Assembly: GCA_958295945.1 (NCBI GenBank)
Contig: OY282386.1
Location: forward strand, 1,429,371 to 1,493,370
DNA: 64,000 nt
Direction of reading: 5' to 3'
Source: Candidatus Poribacteria bacterium
GTDB taxonomy: Bacteria > Poribacteria > WGA-4E > WGA-3G
Under the pieces are notes generated by a model. That model was not told the origin of the DNA and made no database searches. It worked only from the letters and a program-made list of their open reading frames with translations. The position numbers and the translations under genes were made by a program. This document shows, in pieces, positions 1 through 8,915 of the stretch (positions are counted from its first letter, which is position 1; each line of letters begins with the position of its first letter).

Positions 1-165
1 GTGTCAACACCTGAGCATGCGGGTCAGGTGGCAGAAGTTGCTGATGGTGTTATTGTCGGAAGTGCAATTGTCAACGTGATTGAAGCGCATAAGGATGACG
101 AGACAAAAATGCTTGCTGCTGTGAAGCAATTTGCATCTGATCTTGCAGCTGGCGTGAAAGCATAG
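1..165 (+). CDS. trpA: Tryptophan synthase alpha chain, C-terminal fragment
   Basis: Reading frame 1 is open from the window edge to TAG at 163-165 and encodes 54 residues. It contains STPEHAGQVAEVADGVIVGS, which matches the phosphate-binding end of TrpA (family pattern GISTPEQA..V....ADGVVVGSA). TrpA cleaves indole-3-glycerol phosphate to indole and glyceraldehyde-3-phosphate and passes indole to TrpB. The gene is cut by the window edge, so its start and upstream trp genes cannot be seen. It converges on the minus-strand aldo/keto reductase 8 bases downstream. Confidence 0.88.
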   Translation: MSTPEHAGQVAEVADGVIVGSAIVNVIEAHKDDETKMLAAVKQFASDLAAGVKA

Positions 166-173
166 GGTGTGTC

Positions 174-1070
174 TTACATACCACGTTTGATACCAAATTC
201 TGTCTCAAATTCTTGCCATATTTCTTCTGGTATGTCTGCAGTTGCTGCTGCAAATCCATCTTCTACCTGCTCTTTATCTGCGGGACCGAACATCACGACA
301 CCATTGATCGGTGCAGCGAGACAGAACTGCAATGCTAAGTGACGGATATTGACGTTGCGTTCTTGACACCACTTCCACATTGCGTGAGCCTTAGGTTCAT
401 CATCAGGATTTCGTCTACGTTCCTCATCAACGTTTGGTTCTTTGCCTGTGAGACTTCCCATTCCAAGTGGACTTGCAAGGATTATACCGACATCATGTTT
501 TCGCGCTAAAGGTAAGGTTGTCTTTGCCACAGATTGAGAAATCAATGTATAATCCAGAAAGGTGAGAATTAGATCAATATGTCCTGTTTCAATCATTTGC
601 TTATGAAAGTCGTGTGAACGCACGCCTGCACCAATATTCTTGATTAGACCTTCATCTTTCATCTCCAGAAGTGTATCCAACGCACATCCTTTTCCTAACA
701 CACTTTCCATATCCAATGGGTCATGTATCAACAATGCATCAAGATAGTCAGTTCGCATGTCTTTTAGACTATTCATCACACTCCACCTTGTTCCATCTGC
801 GGAGAAGTCTTTTCTACGTTCTGGATGTGTGCCAACTTTTGCCTGCAGATACACTTTTTCTCTCAAACCGTCAGATAGTGCTTCTCCCCAAAGATGTTCT
901 CTATGTCCAGGATAGGTGTCAATATAGTTGATGCCAAGTTCAATTGCTCTTCTGATTGCACCAATTACCTCTTCATCAGGTTTTGAGTTCAACCATGCTG
1001 CACCAAGTGCTAAAGCATTTGGTCGCATTTCTGTACGTCCCATTCTGCGAGTTTCTAATTTTTGTGTCAT
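174..1070 (-). CDS. Aldo/keto reductase family protein
   Basis: This 298-residue protein has the length and order of an AKR TIM barrel: an N-terminal RRMGRTEM segment, INYIDTYPG near residues 48-55, QAKVG with Lys78, LLIHDP with His116, and a C-terminal FGPADKEQV cofactor-binding stretch. AKRs reduce aldehydes or ketones with NADPH. Asp51, Lys78 and His116 fit the catalytic tetrad. The Tyr is at 53, nearer the Asp than in canonical members, so the substrate class is uncertain. An AGGA ribosome site lies about 7 bases before the ATG. It is the last gene of a minus-strand run, 24 bases after the TPP enzyme. Confidence 0.85.
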   Translation of the reverse strand: MTQKLETRRMGRTEMRPNALALGAAWLNSKPDEEVIGAIRRAIELGINYIDTYPGHREHLWGEALSDGLREKVYLQAKVGTHPERRKDFSADGTRWSVMNSLKDMRTDYLDALLIHDPLDMESVLGKGCALDTLLEMKDEGLIKNIGAGVRSHDFHKQMIETGHIDLILTFLDYTLISQSVAKTTLPLARKHDVGIILASPLGMGSLTGKEPNVDEERRRNPDDEPKAHAMWKWCQERNVNIRHLALQFCLAAPINGVVMFGPADKEQVEDGFAAATADIPEEIWQEFETEFGIKRGM

Positions 1071-1094
1071 AATTGTATCCTAATAATTGTTATG

Positions 1095-1694
1095 CTAATT
1101 ACCTTCAAGTGTCTTTCTCAACTTATGTGTTGATGTAGCAAGCGACTCTTGTAAATATGGATATTGAAAGTTACCCCATCTATCTGGTGGTGGCTCATTT
1201 GCCTCTGCGATTTTAAGATTTACAAAAGTTGGTCCATCTTGATTCCAGATTCTTGGTAGGTCTGTATTAAGTGTATTCAGATCATCATATTCATATACTT
1301 TCTGAAATCCTGTTCCCTCTGCTATTGTCGTCCAACTAAAGTTAGTATTATAGGGAACAGGTTGATTACCCGTAACTTCGTAAGTTCCGTTATCGGATAC
1401 AAAAAGGAGCAAGTTTGTAGGAGGAGACCTTAGCGCAGTAATCGTTGCGAGTGTTCCTAAGCACATCAACATGCTGCCGTCACCATTCAACACAACAACC
1501 TTTTTATTGGGTTTGGCAAGTGCAATTCCGAGTGCCAAATCCGCGGCATGCCCCATAGCACTTCCAACCGATGCATAGTCAAAGGGATGTGTTGAGATTT
1601 TTGCCCACGGAACAGCCATACCCATCGTGGTTACGACGATTTCGTCTGTACGTTGTGATGCGATCAGTTTAAGACATTCTTCTTTGTTTAGCAT
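1095..1694 (-). CDS. TPP-dependent decarboxylase, beta (pyrophosphate-binding) subunit, sulfopyruvate/phosphonopyruvate decarboxylase type
   Basis: This 199-residue protein is the size of a sulfopyruvate decarboxylase beta subunit (ComE type). The TPP/Mg motif is visible: NGDGSMLM at 70-77, then about 25 residues to SDNGTYEVTG, with SVGSAMGHAADLALG (43-57) upstream as in phosphonopyruvate decarboxylases. Such enzymes decarboxylate 2-oxo acids. The family normally needs an alpha (PYR) domain, but none is in this operon, so the partner is encoded elsewhere or the protein acts differently. The genes on either side are 24 bases away, which suggests cotranscription. The exact substrate is unknown. 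Confidence 0.75.
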   Translation of the reverse strand: MLNKEECLKLIASQRTDEIVVTTMGMAVPWAKISTHPFDYASVGSAMGHAADLALGIALAKPNKKVVVLNGDGSMLMCLGTLATITALRSPPTNLLLFVSDNGTYEVTGNQPVPYNTNFSWTTIAEGTGFQKVYEYDDLNTLNTDLPRIWNQDGPTFVNLKIAEANEPPPDRWGNFQYPYLQESLATSTHKLRKTLEGN

Positions 1695-1718
1695 AATTTA
1701 GAATCTTTAGTATAAAAA

Positions 1719-3152
1719 CTACTGCTCCTCTGAACGAATGAATTTCATTGTAGGAGGATTTAACACATTTGTTGTCATTAGTTGGAGTTCTTGCATAAAT
1801 TCTGTTTCAGATTGGACCCCGTTTATTCCACCATCCCAAATTGCTATTGATCTATAGTTGATTTTTCCATCAGAATCTGGATTTAGGATCATTGTTATCA
1901 ATGATGGATCAGTTTCAATTACACCACCATCCTGTGTTTTTTTATAGATAAGTGAAAATCCGAGTGAATATGTACCTTTTGGGTCTGTTCCCCAACTCCA
2001 TAACACACCTTGGTCTTCGTCTACATCATGATTGGTGCTAATTTTGGGTATCCCAACAACAAAAGCATAATCCGATGGTAATTCTCTATCTATCTGTATA
2101 TGCTGTTCAATTCCTGCATTTCTTCCATAAATAAAAGTGTTTATCGTCAAGTGATATGTTTCACCGTCTATTCTTAAACTTGGAATAATCCGTTGAACAA
2201 TTGATCGCATTGAACCATTTGCGATTATACGGACGTAATCTCCTTCCATTGGTAGGGGAATCATTTGGTTCTTACTCTCATTCCATAAAGCTATCCCACC
2301 ACACCCGATTAAACCCTCTTCTGTAACTAATGCAACTAGATTCGTAGTCTCTAAATCCAGAAGTTCATTTAATGATAGTCCAATAGATTTGTAAAGATTT
2401 AGTTGTCCATCATTTTTTCGAACATAGTAGTTCTCCTGATTTTCAAAATCATGAATGACCCAACGATGCTCCATTTTTTCAACATCAATAATTAGTGCTT
2501 GAGGCTTCTGAGTCAGTGAAACCTTGTGCCTATCAAAGAAGCTTCTAAAGTCTGGTGAAAGTTGCTCTGCCAAGTCTAATTCAGTCTGATACATCGTATC
2601 TACGCTGAATAGTTCTTGTCTCCTTTTCCCATACGCATTGATTGCTCCATTGGGTTTTAGTATGTATGCGACTAAATCAGATTCAATTGCTGCGGTGGCA
2701 TTAAGTTCAGGAAATATACCCGCGCGAGTCAATTTCTGAACATCAAGTGTAAAAGTTGCCTTAACATTTGGGTCGTATAGGATTGAAACCTCTTTCGTTT
2801 CTTCAGATTTCAAGTCTAATAAGAAAATCAACTGATCCCTTACTCCATCATAATCCACATCATCTGCTTGAGAAGGAATCATTGCTTCACGCGGTGCTTT
2901 ACCAGTGACCACGGAAAAGGCATTCAGCGAGAAATCTGCACTTACCTTCTTTAGTTGTTCTAATGTGAGTACGATGGGTATGTTGTCTCTGTCAACGCGT
3001 AAGGTATTTTGAATAGATACACGTATACGATTTGCGTCCTGCTTACCACCTGGGAATGTACATCCCGTCATAATAATTAGATAGCATAAAAGTAGATAAA
3101 GACTATATTTTGTATATTGATAATTGGTTTTGTCATTTAGATGTATATTCAC
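1719..3152 (-). CDS. DUF4861-like secreted lipoprotein
   Basis: This 477-residue protein has a hydrophobic segment (residues 17-29) ending in a lipobox, IMTGC, with Cys31. The start is GTG. Next come IRVSIQNTLRVDRDNIPIV and a DVDYDGVRDQLIFL stretch; both resemble DUF4861, a family in Bacteroidota, Planctomycetes and Poribacteria often found beside polysaccharide-degradation genes. The later part is rich in beta strands and ends in an IAIWDGGINGVQ segment. It probably sits on the cell surface and binds or processes glycans. The family assignment rests on motif memory only. It follows the aminotransferase by 35 bases in the same operon. Confidence 0.6.
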   Translation of the reverse strand: MNIHLNDKTNYQYTKYSLYLLLCYLIIMTGCTFPGGKQDANRIRVSIQNTLRVDRDNIPIVLTLEQLKKVSADFSLNAFSVVTGKAPREAMIPSQADDVDYDGVRDQLIFLLDLKSEETKEVSILYDPNVKATFTLDVQKLTRAGIFPELNATAAIESDLVAYILKPNGAINAYGKRRQELFSVDTMYQTELDLAEQLSPDFRSFFDRHKVSLTQKPQALIIDVEKMEHRWVIHDFENQENYYVRKNDGQLNLYKSIGLSLNELLDLETTNLVALVTEEGLIGCGGIALWNESKNQMIPLPMEGDYVRIIANGSMRSIVQRIIPSLRIDGETYHLTINTFIYGRNAGIEQHIQIDRELPSDYAFVVGIPKISTNHDVDEDQGVLWSWGTDPKGTYSLGFSLIYKKTQDGGVIETDPSLITMILNPDSDGKINYRSIAIWDGGINGVQSETEFMQELQLMTTNVLNPPTMKFIRSEEQ

Positions 3153-3187
3153 TATATTATTCTCAAATTTCTTTTGTTAGGAAAATA

Positions 3188-4348
3188 TTATTGGTCAGGT
3201 AGAACTTCAAGCAATCGTTCTATTTCTAACTCAGCGTTGTAAAAATGTGGTGATATTCTCACACCTCTGCCTCGTTCAGCAGTTATAATGTTATTCTCTT
3301 GTAGCAAGTCAACAATTTCGGATGGTGAATGTCTTTTAGATTCAAATATTACGATTCCTGCTCGTTCAGAATCATCCTTAGGGGTAGTTACATAATAACC
3401 TCTCTCTTCCAAACCAGTAATTAATTTTGAAGTAAGTTCAAGGACATGGCTTTCAATTGTTGAGATACCGACTTCAAGCAATAGATTAAGTGCAGCATTA
3501 AGTCCATACAAACCTACACTATTATATGAACCTTCTTCAAATCGTGTAGCATCGGGTTTCAGTGTTAAATCGTAGTCAAGAAATTCGCGAGGATTTACAA
3601 CACTTGCCCATCCAATATTTGTGTTGATAAGTTGATCCAGTTTGTCTTTAGTGCAGTAAAATATTGCAGCTCCTTCCGGTGCTAACAACCATTTGTGTCC
3701 ATCTGCTGCGAGTATATCAATGTGACAAGATTTCGCATCTACCTCAATGACACCGAGACTCTGAATAGCATCTACAACAAACCAGATATCGCGTTCGCGA
3801 CATATTTCGCCAATAGTTTTGATGTCATTTCTAAAACCGGAAGCAAATTCTACATGACTGAGTGTAACGACTCTTGTCCTATTGTCAATTGAAGCTACTA
3901 TATCATCAAGATCAATTTTTCCATGATTTTCAGGAACCATTCTGGTATCAACGCCATATCGTTGCTTCAGGCTCCACCACGGATATACATTTGCTGGGAA
4001 TTCCACAGCGGTCGTAACCACGTTATCTCCTTCACGCCAATCTATCCCGTTAGCTGCAATAAGTATTCCTTGCGTAGTATTTTTCATGAATGCTATTTCA
4101 GATGTATCTGCGTTGATAAGTTGTGCCGCAACATTACGACACCTTTCTGCTGTTTCTACCCATGATTCTACGTTTACTGCGCCGTTGTCTGTGGCATCAT
4201 GGACAAAATCTATCATAGCATCCCTAACCCGTTTGGATAAAGGAGCAACCCCCGCATGGTTCATATAAACATAATTTTCAGTTACTGGGAATTCGGTGCG
4301 CCACTTTTCAGCTATAGATGTCAACATGTTTTCCATCATCCTTTGCAT
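3188..4348 (-). CDS. Class V aminotransferase (cysteine desulfurase-like), PLP-dependent
   Basis: This protein of up to 386 residues is of normal length for class V aminotransferases. Motifs seen are YVYMNHAGVAPLS near the N-terminus, KNTTQG around 89-94, VVDAIQSLG with the PLP ring-binding Asp193, and DGHKW with the Schiff-base Lys219. The family includes cysteine desulfurases, isopenicillin-N epimerase-like enzymes and kynureninases; no desulfurase Cys loop is obvious, so an amino-sugar or amino-acid role is as likely. The frame overlaps the glycosyltransferase by 41 bases. Internal ATGs at 4339, 4336 and 4327 are possible starts, and 4327 matches the usual family N-terminus better. Confidence 0.8.
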   Translation of the reverse strand: MQRMMENMLTSIAEKWRTEFPVTENYVYMNHAGVAPLSKRVRDAMIDFVHDATDNGAVNVESWVETAERCRNVAAQLINADTSEIAFMKNTTQGILIAANGIDWREGDNVVTTAVEFPANVYPWWSLKQRYGVDTRMVPENHGKIDLDDIVASIDNRTRVVTLSHVEFASGFRNDIKTIGEICRERDIWFVVDAIQSLGVIEVDAKSCHIDILAADGHKWLLAPEGAAIFYCTKDKLDQLINTNIGWASVVNPREFLDYDLTLKPDATRFEEGSYNSVGLYGLNAALNLLLEVGISTIESHVLELTSKLITGLEERGYYVTTPKDDSERAGIVIFESKRHSPSEIVDLLQENNIITAERGRGVRISPHFYNAELEIERLLEVLPDQ

Positions 4349-5531
4349 CTAAGAAAATATCAACCTGATAATCAATCACCCGTTTAGCATTTGCATAGGC
4401 TATAGTTTCACCGAATAGACCGATGAAGAAGAGAAGAATGCCAATGCTCAATAGAATCTGTCCGTAATAAGGAAACAGAAACGTAAGGATACCACCTGTT
4501 ACAAACAGTAATGCTGCTGGAGGACCAAAATAGCGTATAGGCCGTCGAGCACAACGGTGTATAAAGAAAGATGCAAACGGACTTAAATCGGCAGTACAAA
4601 CTTGGGATATTCCAATTGACCATCCCGTTAATGCACTGATTAAGATAATAAGAACTCCTAATGCTAAATAACAGATTGATGAATTTATGTCGTGTTTAAT
4701 CAGAAAGAAACCTATAATGAAAATTGGAAGGCTGAATAATGCTGCGACTCTGTAGACATTTATATGTGGATTCAAATATCTATGAAAGGAATGTTGTTGT
4801 GTATTAGGATTGATAAGATTATTCTTACGTGCGAAAACTGATAGAATCAACTTAAATGCTAAAATATCCAGAATGACTCGCCAGATTCTCCCAAGTCCAT
4901 ATTTGCTTGTACCAAACCTTCGTGGGTGGTGCTTCACCACAATTTCAGTAATCCTCGCTCCAACAACAGTAGACATTGCTGGAATAAAGCGGTGCATCTC
5001 TCCATAGAGAGGAACTTGCTTTATTACCTCAGAGCGATATGCTTTCAGTGAACATCCATTGTCATGAATTGCGACACCTGTGACCATGCTAATAATCCAG
5101 TTTGCAACAATAGATGGGACTCTTCGTGACCAGAATTTATCCTGGCGTTCCTTCCGCCAACCGCATACCAAATCGTAGTCATCATCAAGTTTCTCAAGGA
5201 GTTGTGGTATGTCCGCAGGATCATTCTGCAGATCTCCGTCCATACTGATAATACGTTCACCCTGTGCATATTCAAATCCTGCAGCCATTGCAGCAGTTTG
5301 ACCGGCATTCTCTTGAAATTTAATTATTGAGAGATTGTGTTCTGTATCACGCAATTCAGAAAGCACTTCATAGGTGTTGTCTTGACTACCATCGTCAACA
5401 AATATTACCTCATAGGTCAGTCCGATAGAATCACACACTGTGCTTATTTTCTCATACAACGGACGGACATTTTCCTCCTCGTTATAAACAGGAACAACAA
5501 TTGATAGATATGGTTTCTGTGTAGCGTTCAA
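4308..5531 (-). CDS. Family 2 glycosyltransferase, polyprenyl-phosphate glycosyltransferase type, with C-terminal membrane segments
   Basis: This 407-residue protein has a GT-A domain (residues 8-240) with SIVVPVYNEEEN, VDDGS (45-49), and a DGDLQNDP motif (98-105) that supplies the metal-binding DxD. About five hydrophobic segments follow in the C-terminal 170 residues. This plan fits DPM1/GtrB/ArnC-like enzymes that transfer a sugar from a nucleotide sugar to undecaprenyl phosphate at the membrane. The start is TTG, 2 bases after the rmlA-like stop, with AAGGAG 5 bases upstream inside the preceding gene, so translation is coupled. The neighbouring nucleotidyltransferase may supply the activated sugar. 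Confidence 0.85.
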   Translation of the reverse strand: MNATQKPYLSIVVPVYNEEENVRPLYEKISTVCDSIGLTYEVIFVDDGSQDNTYEVLSELRDTEHNLSIIKFQENAGQTAAMAAGFEYAQGERIISMDGDLQNDPADIPQLLEKLDDDYDLVCGWRKERQDKFWSRRVPSIVANWIISMVTGVAIHDNGCSLKAYRSEVIKQVPLYGEMHRFIPAMSTVVGARITEIVVKHHPRRFGTSKYGLGRIWRVILDILAFKLILSVFARKNNLINPNTQQHSFHRYLNPHINVYRVAALFSLPIFIIGFFLIKHDINSSICYLALGVLIILISALTGWSIGISQVCTADLSPFASFFIHRCARRPIRYFGPPAALLFVTGGILTFLFPYYGQILLSIGILLFFIGLFGETIAYANAKRVIDYQVDIFLDAKDDGKHVDIYS

Positions 5532-5533
5532 TG

Positions 5534-6277
5534 CTACTCCTTCCTATTTAATACGATATTATTGGCTTTGACAAGCGCAGCAAAAGTGCCTGCGTCAACC
5601 CATTCACCTTGTAGATAACTGTGTTCAAGTTTACCTTGTTGAATATAGATATTGTTGACCGAAGTGATTTCATACTCTCCGCGTGCTGAAGGATTTATCG
5701 TCCGGATTATATCAAATACCGTTGAATCGTAACAATAGACCCCAACAACAGCGTAATTGGTTTTTGGTTGTATAGGCTTTTCCTCTATAGAAACGATTCG
5801 GTTTCCATTTAGATTTGCGACGCCAAACCGTTCTGGGTCATCCACCTTTTTTAACAAAACACGTGCTCCCGTTTTTTGCGTTTGAAAATCAGAGACTACA
5901 TGATTGATGGAGGATTCAAAAATATTGTCTCCAAGCATGACAACGATATTTTCACCTGCAGCAAATCCTTCAACTAACGCAAGTGCATGTGCAATACCTT
6001 TGGCATCTTCTTGAATACGGTAGGTGAATTCACAACCGAATTCTTTACCACTACCCAGCACGCTCACGAAGGCACCAATGTGGTCTGGATTTGTAACTAT
6101 AAGGATGTCTGTGATTCCGGCATCTTTTAGTTTTTTGATGGTATGAAAAACCATCGGTTCATTTCCAACAGGAAGTAGGTGTTTGCTGGTAACCTTTGTT
6201 AGAGGGTATAAACGTGTGCCCAAACCCCCAGCAAGAATCACCCCTTTGAGGATTTGTTGCGTTTTGGTATCCGACAT
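5534..6277 (-). CDS. rmlA: Glucose-1-phosphate thymidylyltransferase-like sugar nucleotidyltransferase
   Basis: This 247-residue protein matches the short RmlA type. The nucleotide-binding loop GVILAGGLGTRLYPLT starts near residue 12. It is followed by SKHLLPVGNEPM, a VMLGDNIFE metal site near residue 117, EEKP around 165 and EWVDAGT near the end. It joins sugar-1-phosphate and dTTP to form a dTDP-sugar for surface polysaccharide. It sits between the dehydrogenase (59 bases upstream) and the glycosyltransferase (2 bases downstream). No rmlB, rmlC or rmlD is present in the window, so the final sugar cannot be inferred. Confidence 0.83.
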   Translation of the reverse strand: MSDTKTQQILKGVILAGGLGTRLYPLTKVTSKHLLPVGNEPMVFHTIKKLKDAGITDILIVTNPDHIGAFVSVLGSGKEFGCEFTYRIQEDAKGIAHALALVEGFAAGENIVVMLGDNIFESSINHVVSDFQTQKTGARVLLKKVDDPERFGVANLNGNRIVSIEEKPIQPKTNYAVVGVYCYDSTVFDIIRTINPSARGEYEITSVNNIYIQQGKLEHSYLQGEWVDAGTFAALVKANNIVLNRKE

Positions 6278-6336
6278 TAATAAGTTTCTAAAGAGTTGTG
6301 GTCACAATCTGATTAGATCCTCTTTGTGCTTGGGAA

Positions 6337-7239
6337 TTATGCGTTCTTACCGCGTCCAGGGAAAGTCAATTCAGCGACACCAGACTTATCTAAATCGCCT
6401 AATCCTTGTTCAATCATTCGGTCATATTGGTCTTTTGTCGCTTGTGCAAGTGGGAGTGCGATACCAGCGTCATCTGCAAGGTCAAGTGCGATCCCAGAAT
6501 CTTTGGAGGCGTGAGCAGCAGAAAAATAACATTCATGATCGCGTATTTGCATATCTTCTCCATCCGTTTCTAAGACACGTGAATTTGCACCTGTCTGAGC
6601 AAAAACTTCCTGTAACATTTCAAGGTCAAGACCGAGTGCTGCACCTAAACCGAGACCTTCAGCGAGTCCTGCAGTGTTTATATTCATTACCATATTGACC
6701 AGTGCTTTCACTTGTGCTGCCTTACCTGCTTCACCGATGTATCGTAATGAGACACTCATTGAATCTAATATTGGATGTGCTTTGTCAAAAGTTTCTTTTT
6801 TTCCACCACACATGAGATATAACGTGCCTTCTCTTGCTTGTGTGATACTACTTGCCATGCATCCTTCAAGACTTTCAGCACCATGTTTTGCAGCAAGCCT
6901 CTCAATATCAACATGAACTTGTGGACTTATCGTTGCACAATTGATAAATACTTTACCCGACGCTTCTTTTAGTAAGCTATCTGAAGCATCTTCAGAATAA
7001 ATCTGACGCATTGCATCATCATCCGTAACAACAGTGATTATATAATCTGCAAGTTCAGTTACCTGTGCCAATTTGTCTGCGGCAGATGCATCAATTTCTT
7101 CTGCCAATTCTTCTGCCCGTTCACTTGCAGCATCGTATACAGCAACTACCTGAAAACCTTCGTCATTTAGGTGTCGTGCGATGTTTGCTCCCATTCTTCC
7201 TACACCTACAACGCCAATTTTATAATCTGCGTTTGCCAT
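6337..7239 (-). CDS. 3-hydroxyisobutyrate dehydrogenase-family (beta-hydroxyacid) NAD-binding reductase
   Basis: This 300-residue protein starts with an NAD(P) Rossmann motif, GVVGVGRMGANIARHL (9-24), and later has GEAGKAAQVKALVNMVMN, which carries the catalytic Lys region of this family. Members oxidise beta-hydroxyacids such as 3-hydroxyisobutyrate, tartronate semialdehyde or 4-hydroxybutyrate; the substrate here is not clear. The ATG has a very good GGAGG ribosome site 5 bases upstream. It is the first gene of the 7239-to-174 minus-strand run, so the operon promoter should lie in 7240-7360. Confidence 0.83.
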   Translation of the reverse strand: MANADYKIGVVGVGRMGANIARHLNDEGFQVVAVYDAASERAEELAEEIDASAADKLAQVTELADYIITVVTDDDAMRQIYSEDASDSLLKEASGKVFINCATISPQVHVDIERLAAKHGAESLEGCMASSITQAREGTLYLMCGGKKETFDKAHPILDSMSVSLRYIGEAGKAAQVKALVNMVMNINTAGLAEGLGLGAALGLDLEMLQEVFAQTGANSRVLETDGEDMQIRDHECYFSAAHASKDSGIALDLADDAGIALPLAQATKDQYDRMIEQGLGDLDKSGVAELTFPGRGKNA

Positions 7240-7365
7240 ATCTTCCTCCCTACATTACTTAATGTTGACATAAGTATATTAAATTTTCTCTGTTTACTAT
7301 TGATTATTTTACAGATTATTTTAGTAATTGTCAACTGGTTTTGTTTCTTGGACTTTACTCACTCA

Positions 7366-7394
7366 TTGACATATAAAATGAAAGATGATAGAAT
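7366..7394 (+). promoter_or_regulatory. Sigma-70-like promoter for the TPR lipoprotein gene
   Basis: TTGACA at 7366-7371 and TAGAAT at 7389-7394 are separated by 17 bases, close to the bacterial housekeeping consensus. Transcription would start near 7401 and leave a leader of about 215 bases before the 7615 ATG. Confidence 0.55.
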
Positions 7395-7399
7395 TTAGG

Positions 7400-7614
7400 A
7401 ATAGATTTTAATAGAATTGATAAAGTTAAAATACACCTACCATATAAAAGCAGTGTACAATATTCATAAAGAACGCACTGCTGTATAAGACATACCAACT
7501 TCGGTCTGCAGTTCGGCAGGCGCATGTATTCCATTCAGCATTGGTTAGGGGACCGCCTCTCCGTTCGAGCATAAAATAGACCTCGTTATTTTCGTAATCG
7601 CTTGGAGAAAAATC
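7400..7614 (+). other. Long structured leader upstream of the TPR lipoprotein gene
   Basis: No gene is seen in this 215-base stretch between the promoter and the 7615 start. It can form several short hairpins: AGCAGTG (from about 7448) with CACTGCT (about 7474), CTGC with GCAG near 7506, and GGGGA with TCTCC near 7548. A TTCGAG triplet-pair near 7563 recalls a tRNA T-loop, but no cloverleaf can be drawn. A GGAG-type ribosome site lies just before the start. It may be a regulatory leader or small RNA; no known riboswitch class is recognised. Confidence 0.3.
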
Positions 7615-8772
7615 ATGAAATTTGTAAACTCCTGTGTGTTTATCATTTATGTGTTTATATCATTAATGCAATTCGGTTGTTTATCTGTGAGTGTAATGAA
7701 CAGCGCGAAAAAATTAGTGGAAGCGAAGGATTACCGTGGTGCAATAGAAGTTTATCAAAGCATAGTTGATACAAAACCTGGGACAGCAGATGCGCGTGTT
7801 GCTCAACTTGCCATCGGTGAAATCTACATCAAACATATTGATCAGCCCGAACACGGACTAAAAGTTTATGAAGCACTCATTGCTGGTGCACCAGCAAGTG
7901 ATGAAGCTGCTGAGTTACACTATCGCCTCGGGATACATGCCTTTTACCAAAAAGATATTGAAACAGCGCAAACCCAATTCAGTATTATTGTTAATCAATT
8001 TTCCCATCTGGAATTAAGCAAAAAGGCACAGCTTGTGTTGGCAAGGTGTTATGAGAAAATTCAAAAATTTGAACAAGCTATAGAAGTTTATAACAATTTT
8101 GTTCAACAGAATCCACAAAGCAAACGCACGCCACAAATTCTTGCATATAAAGCGCGAATCCAACAAAAGCACCTTAAGAATGATGAAGAAGCAATACGTA
8201 CACTGCAATCATTGATGAGAAAATACTATAATACTGAGAGTGTAGAATCTTATGTAGAAGAAGCGAAGAAAGTATTAAGCGAGTTCAAGGTCACTCCTTT
8301 TGGGTTTGGTCCATATCCTGAAGTTCCAGTTGATTATCCCTATCAGGAACGACTTTGGGATAATGCAACACCGGGACATGAGTTGTTAGTCCGAGTTCGA
8401 ATTAAATTATGGAAACAGGGGATACAGACGACAGGTGCTATGTTCGATAGTAATGGTCTCATTTATCCAACTATTCCTGGTGTCCTTTACGTGAAATGGG
8501 TTTATTTTGAAGATGGAGACCCAAAGTATTATGGTCGAAGGTATACAGGCAGATTAAAAGGTGACCCAGAAACTGTTGAAAAGTGGAAATCCTTATACAT
8601 AATTGACAGTTGGTATGAAGTTGACCGGATGCTTGAACGCTTAGACGTTACACCTGATGAAGTTGAAGAATCAGGTGTAACAGTATATGTTTACCCGAAT
8701 GGCACAAAAGTTTATGAGTTACCAGATGGAGGAATAGATCCTTACGAATTTCTAGGTTTATCAAGACAATAA
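7615..8772 (+). CDS. TPR-repeat outer-membrane-type lipoprotein
   Basis: This 385-residue protein has a signal segment followed by the lipobox MQFGC. Residues 30-210 contain about five helical TPR-like units (AKDYRGAIEVYQSIVDTKPG, and KFEQAIEVYNNFVQQNPQSK), similar to YbgF/BamD-like scaffolds. Residues 225-385 form a separate part with aromatic strands (VPVDYPYQERLWDN, YVKWVYFEDGDPKYYG) that I do not recognise. TPR lipoproteins usually assemble protein complexes in the periplasm. It is preceded by a strong promoter and long leader, and the WD40 lipoprotein follows 143 bases downstream on the same strand. Confidence 0.7.
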   Translation: MKFVNSCVFIIYVFISLMQFGCLSVSVMNSAKKLVEAKDYRGAIEVYQSIVDTKPGTADARVAQLAIGEIYIKHIDQPEHGLKVYEALIAGAPASDEAAELHYRLGIHAFYQKDIETAQTQFSIIVNQFSHLELSKKAQLVLARCYEKIQKFEQAIEVYNNFVQQNPQSKRTPQILAYKARIQQKHLKNDEEAIRTLQSLMRKYYNTESVESYVEEAKKVLSEFKVTPFGFGPYPEVPVDYPYQERLWDNATPGHELLVRVRIKLWKQGIQTTGAMFDSNGLIYPTIPGVLYVKWVYFEDGDPKYYGRRYTGRLKGDPETVEKWKSLYIIDSWYEVDRMLERLDVTPDEVEESGVTVYVYPNGTKVYELPDGGIDPYEFLGLSRQ

Positions 8773-8915
8773 GTAATAAAGAAACTTTATCGTGTTTTTA
8801 CTTTTATCGTTCACCATCTTCTTCTTTCAAATAAGAATATGAAAAAGTCAATAGTATTCCACAAATTTATAAAAGAAAACTGAGGTGTTTAGAACAAACA
8901 TAGGAGAACAAACCC

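Noticed and set aside
7540..7580. A tRNA-like stretch with GTTCGAG
   Set aside because: No acceptor stem, anticodon arm or D-arm can be drawn around it; treated as part of the structured leader.
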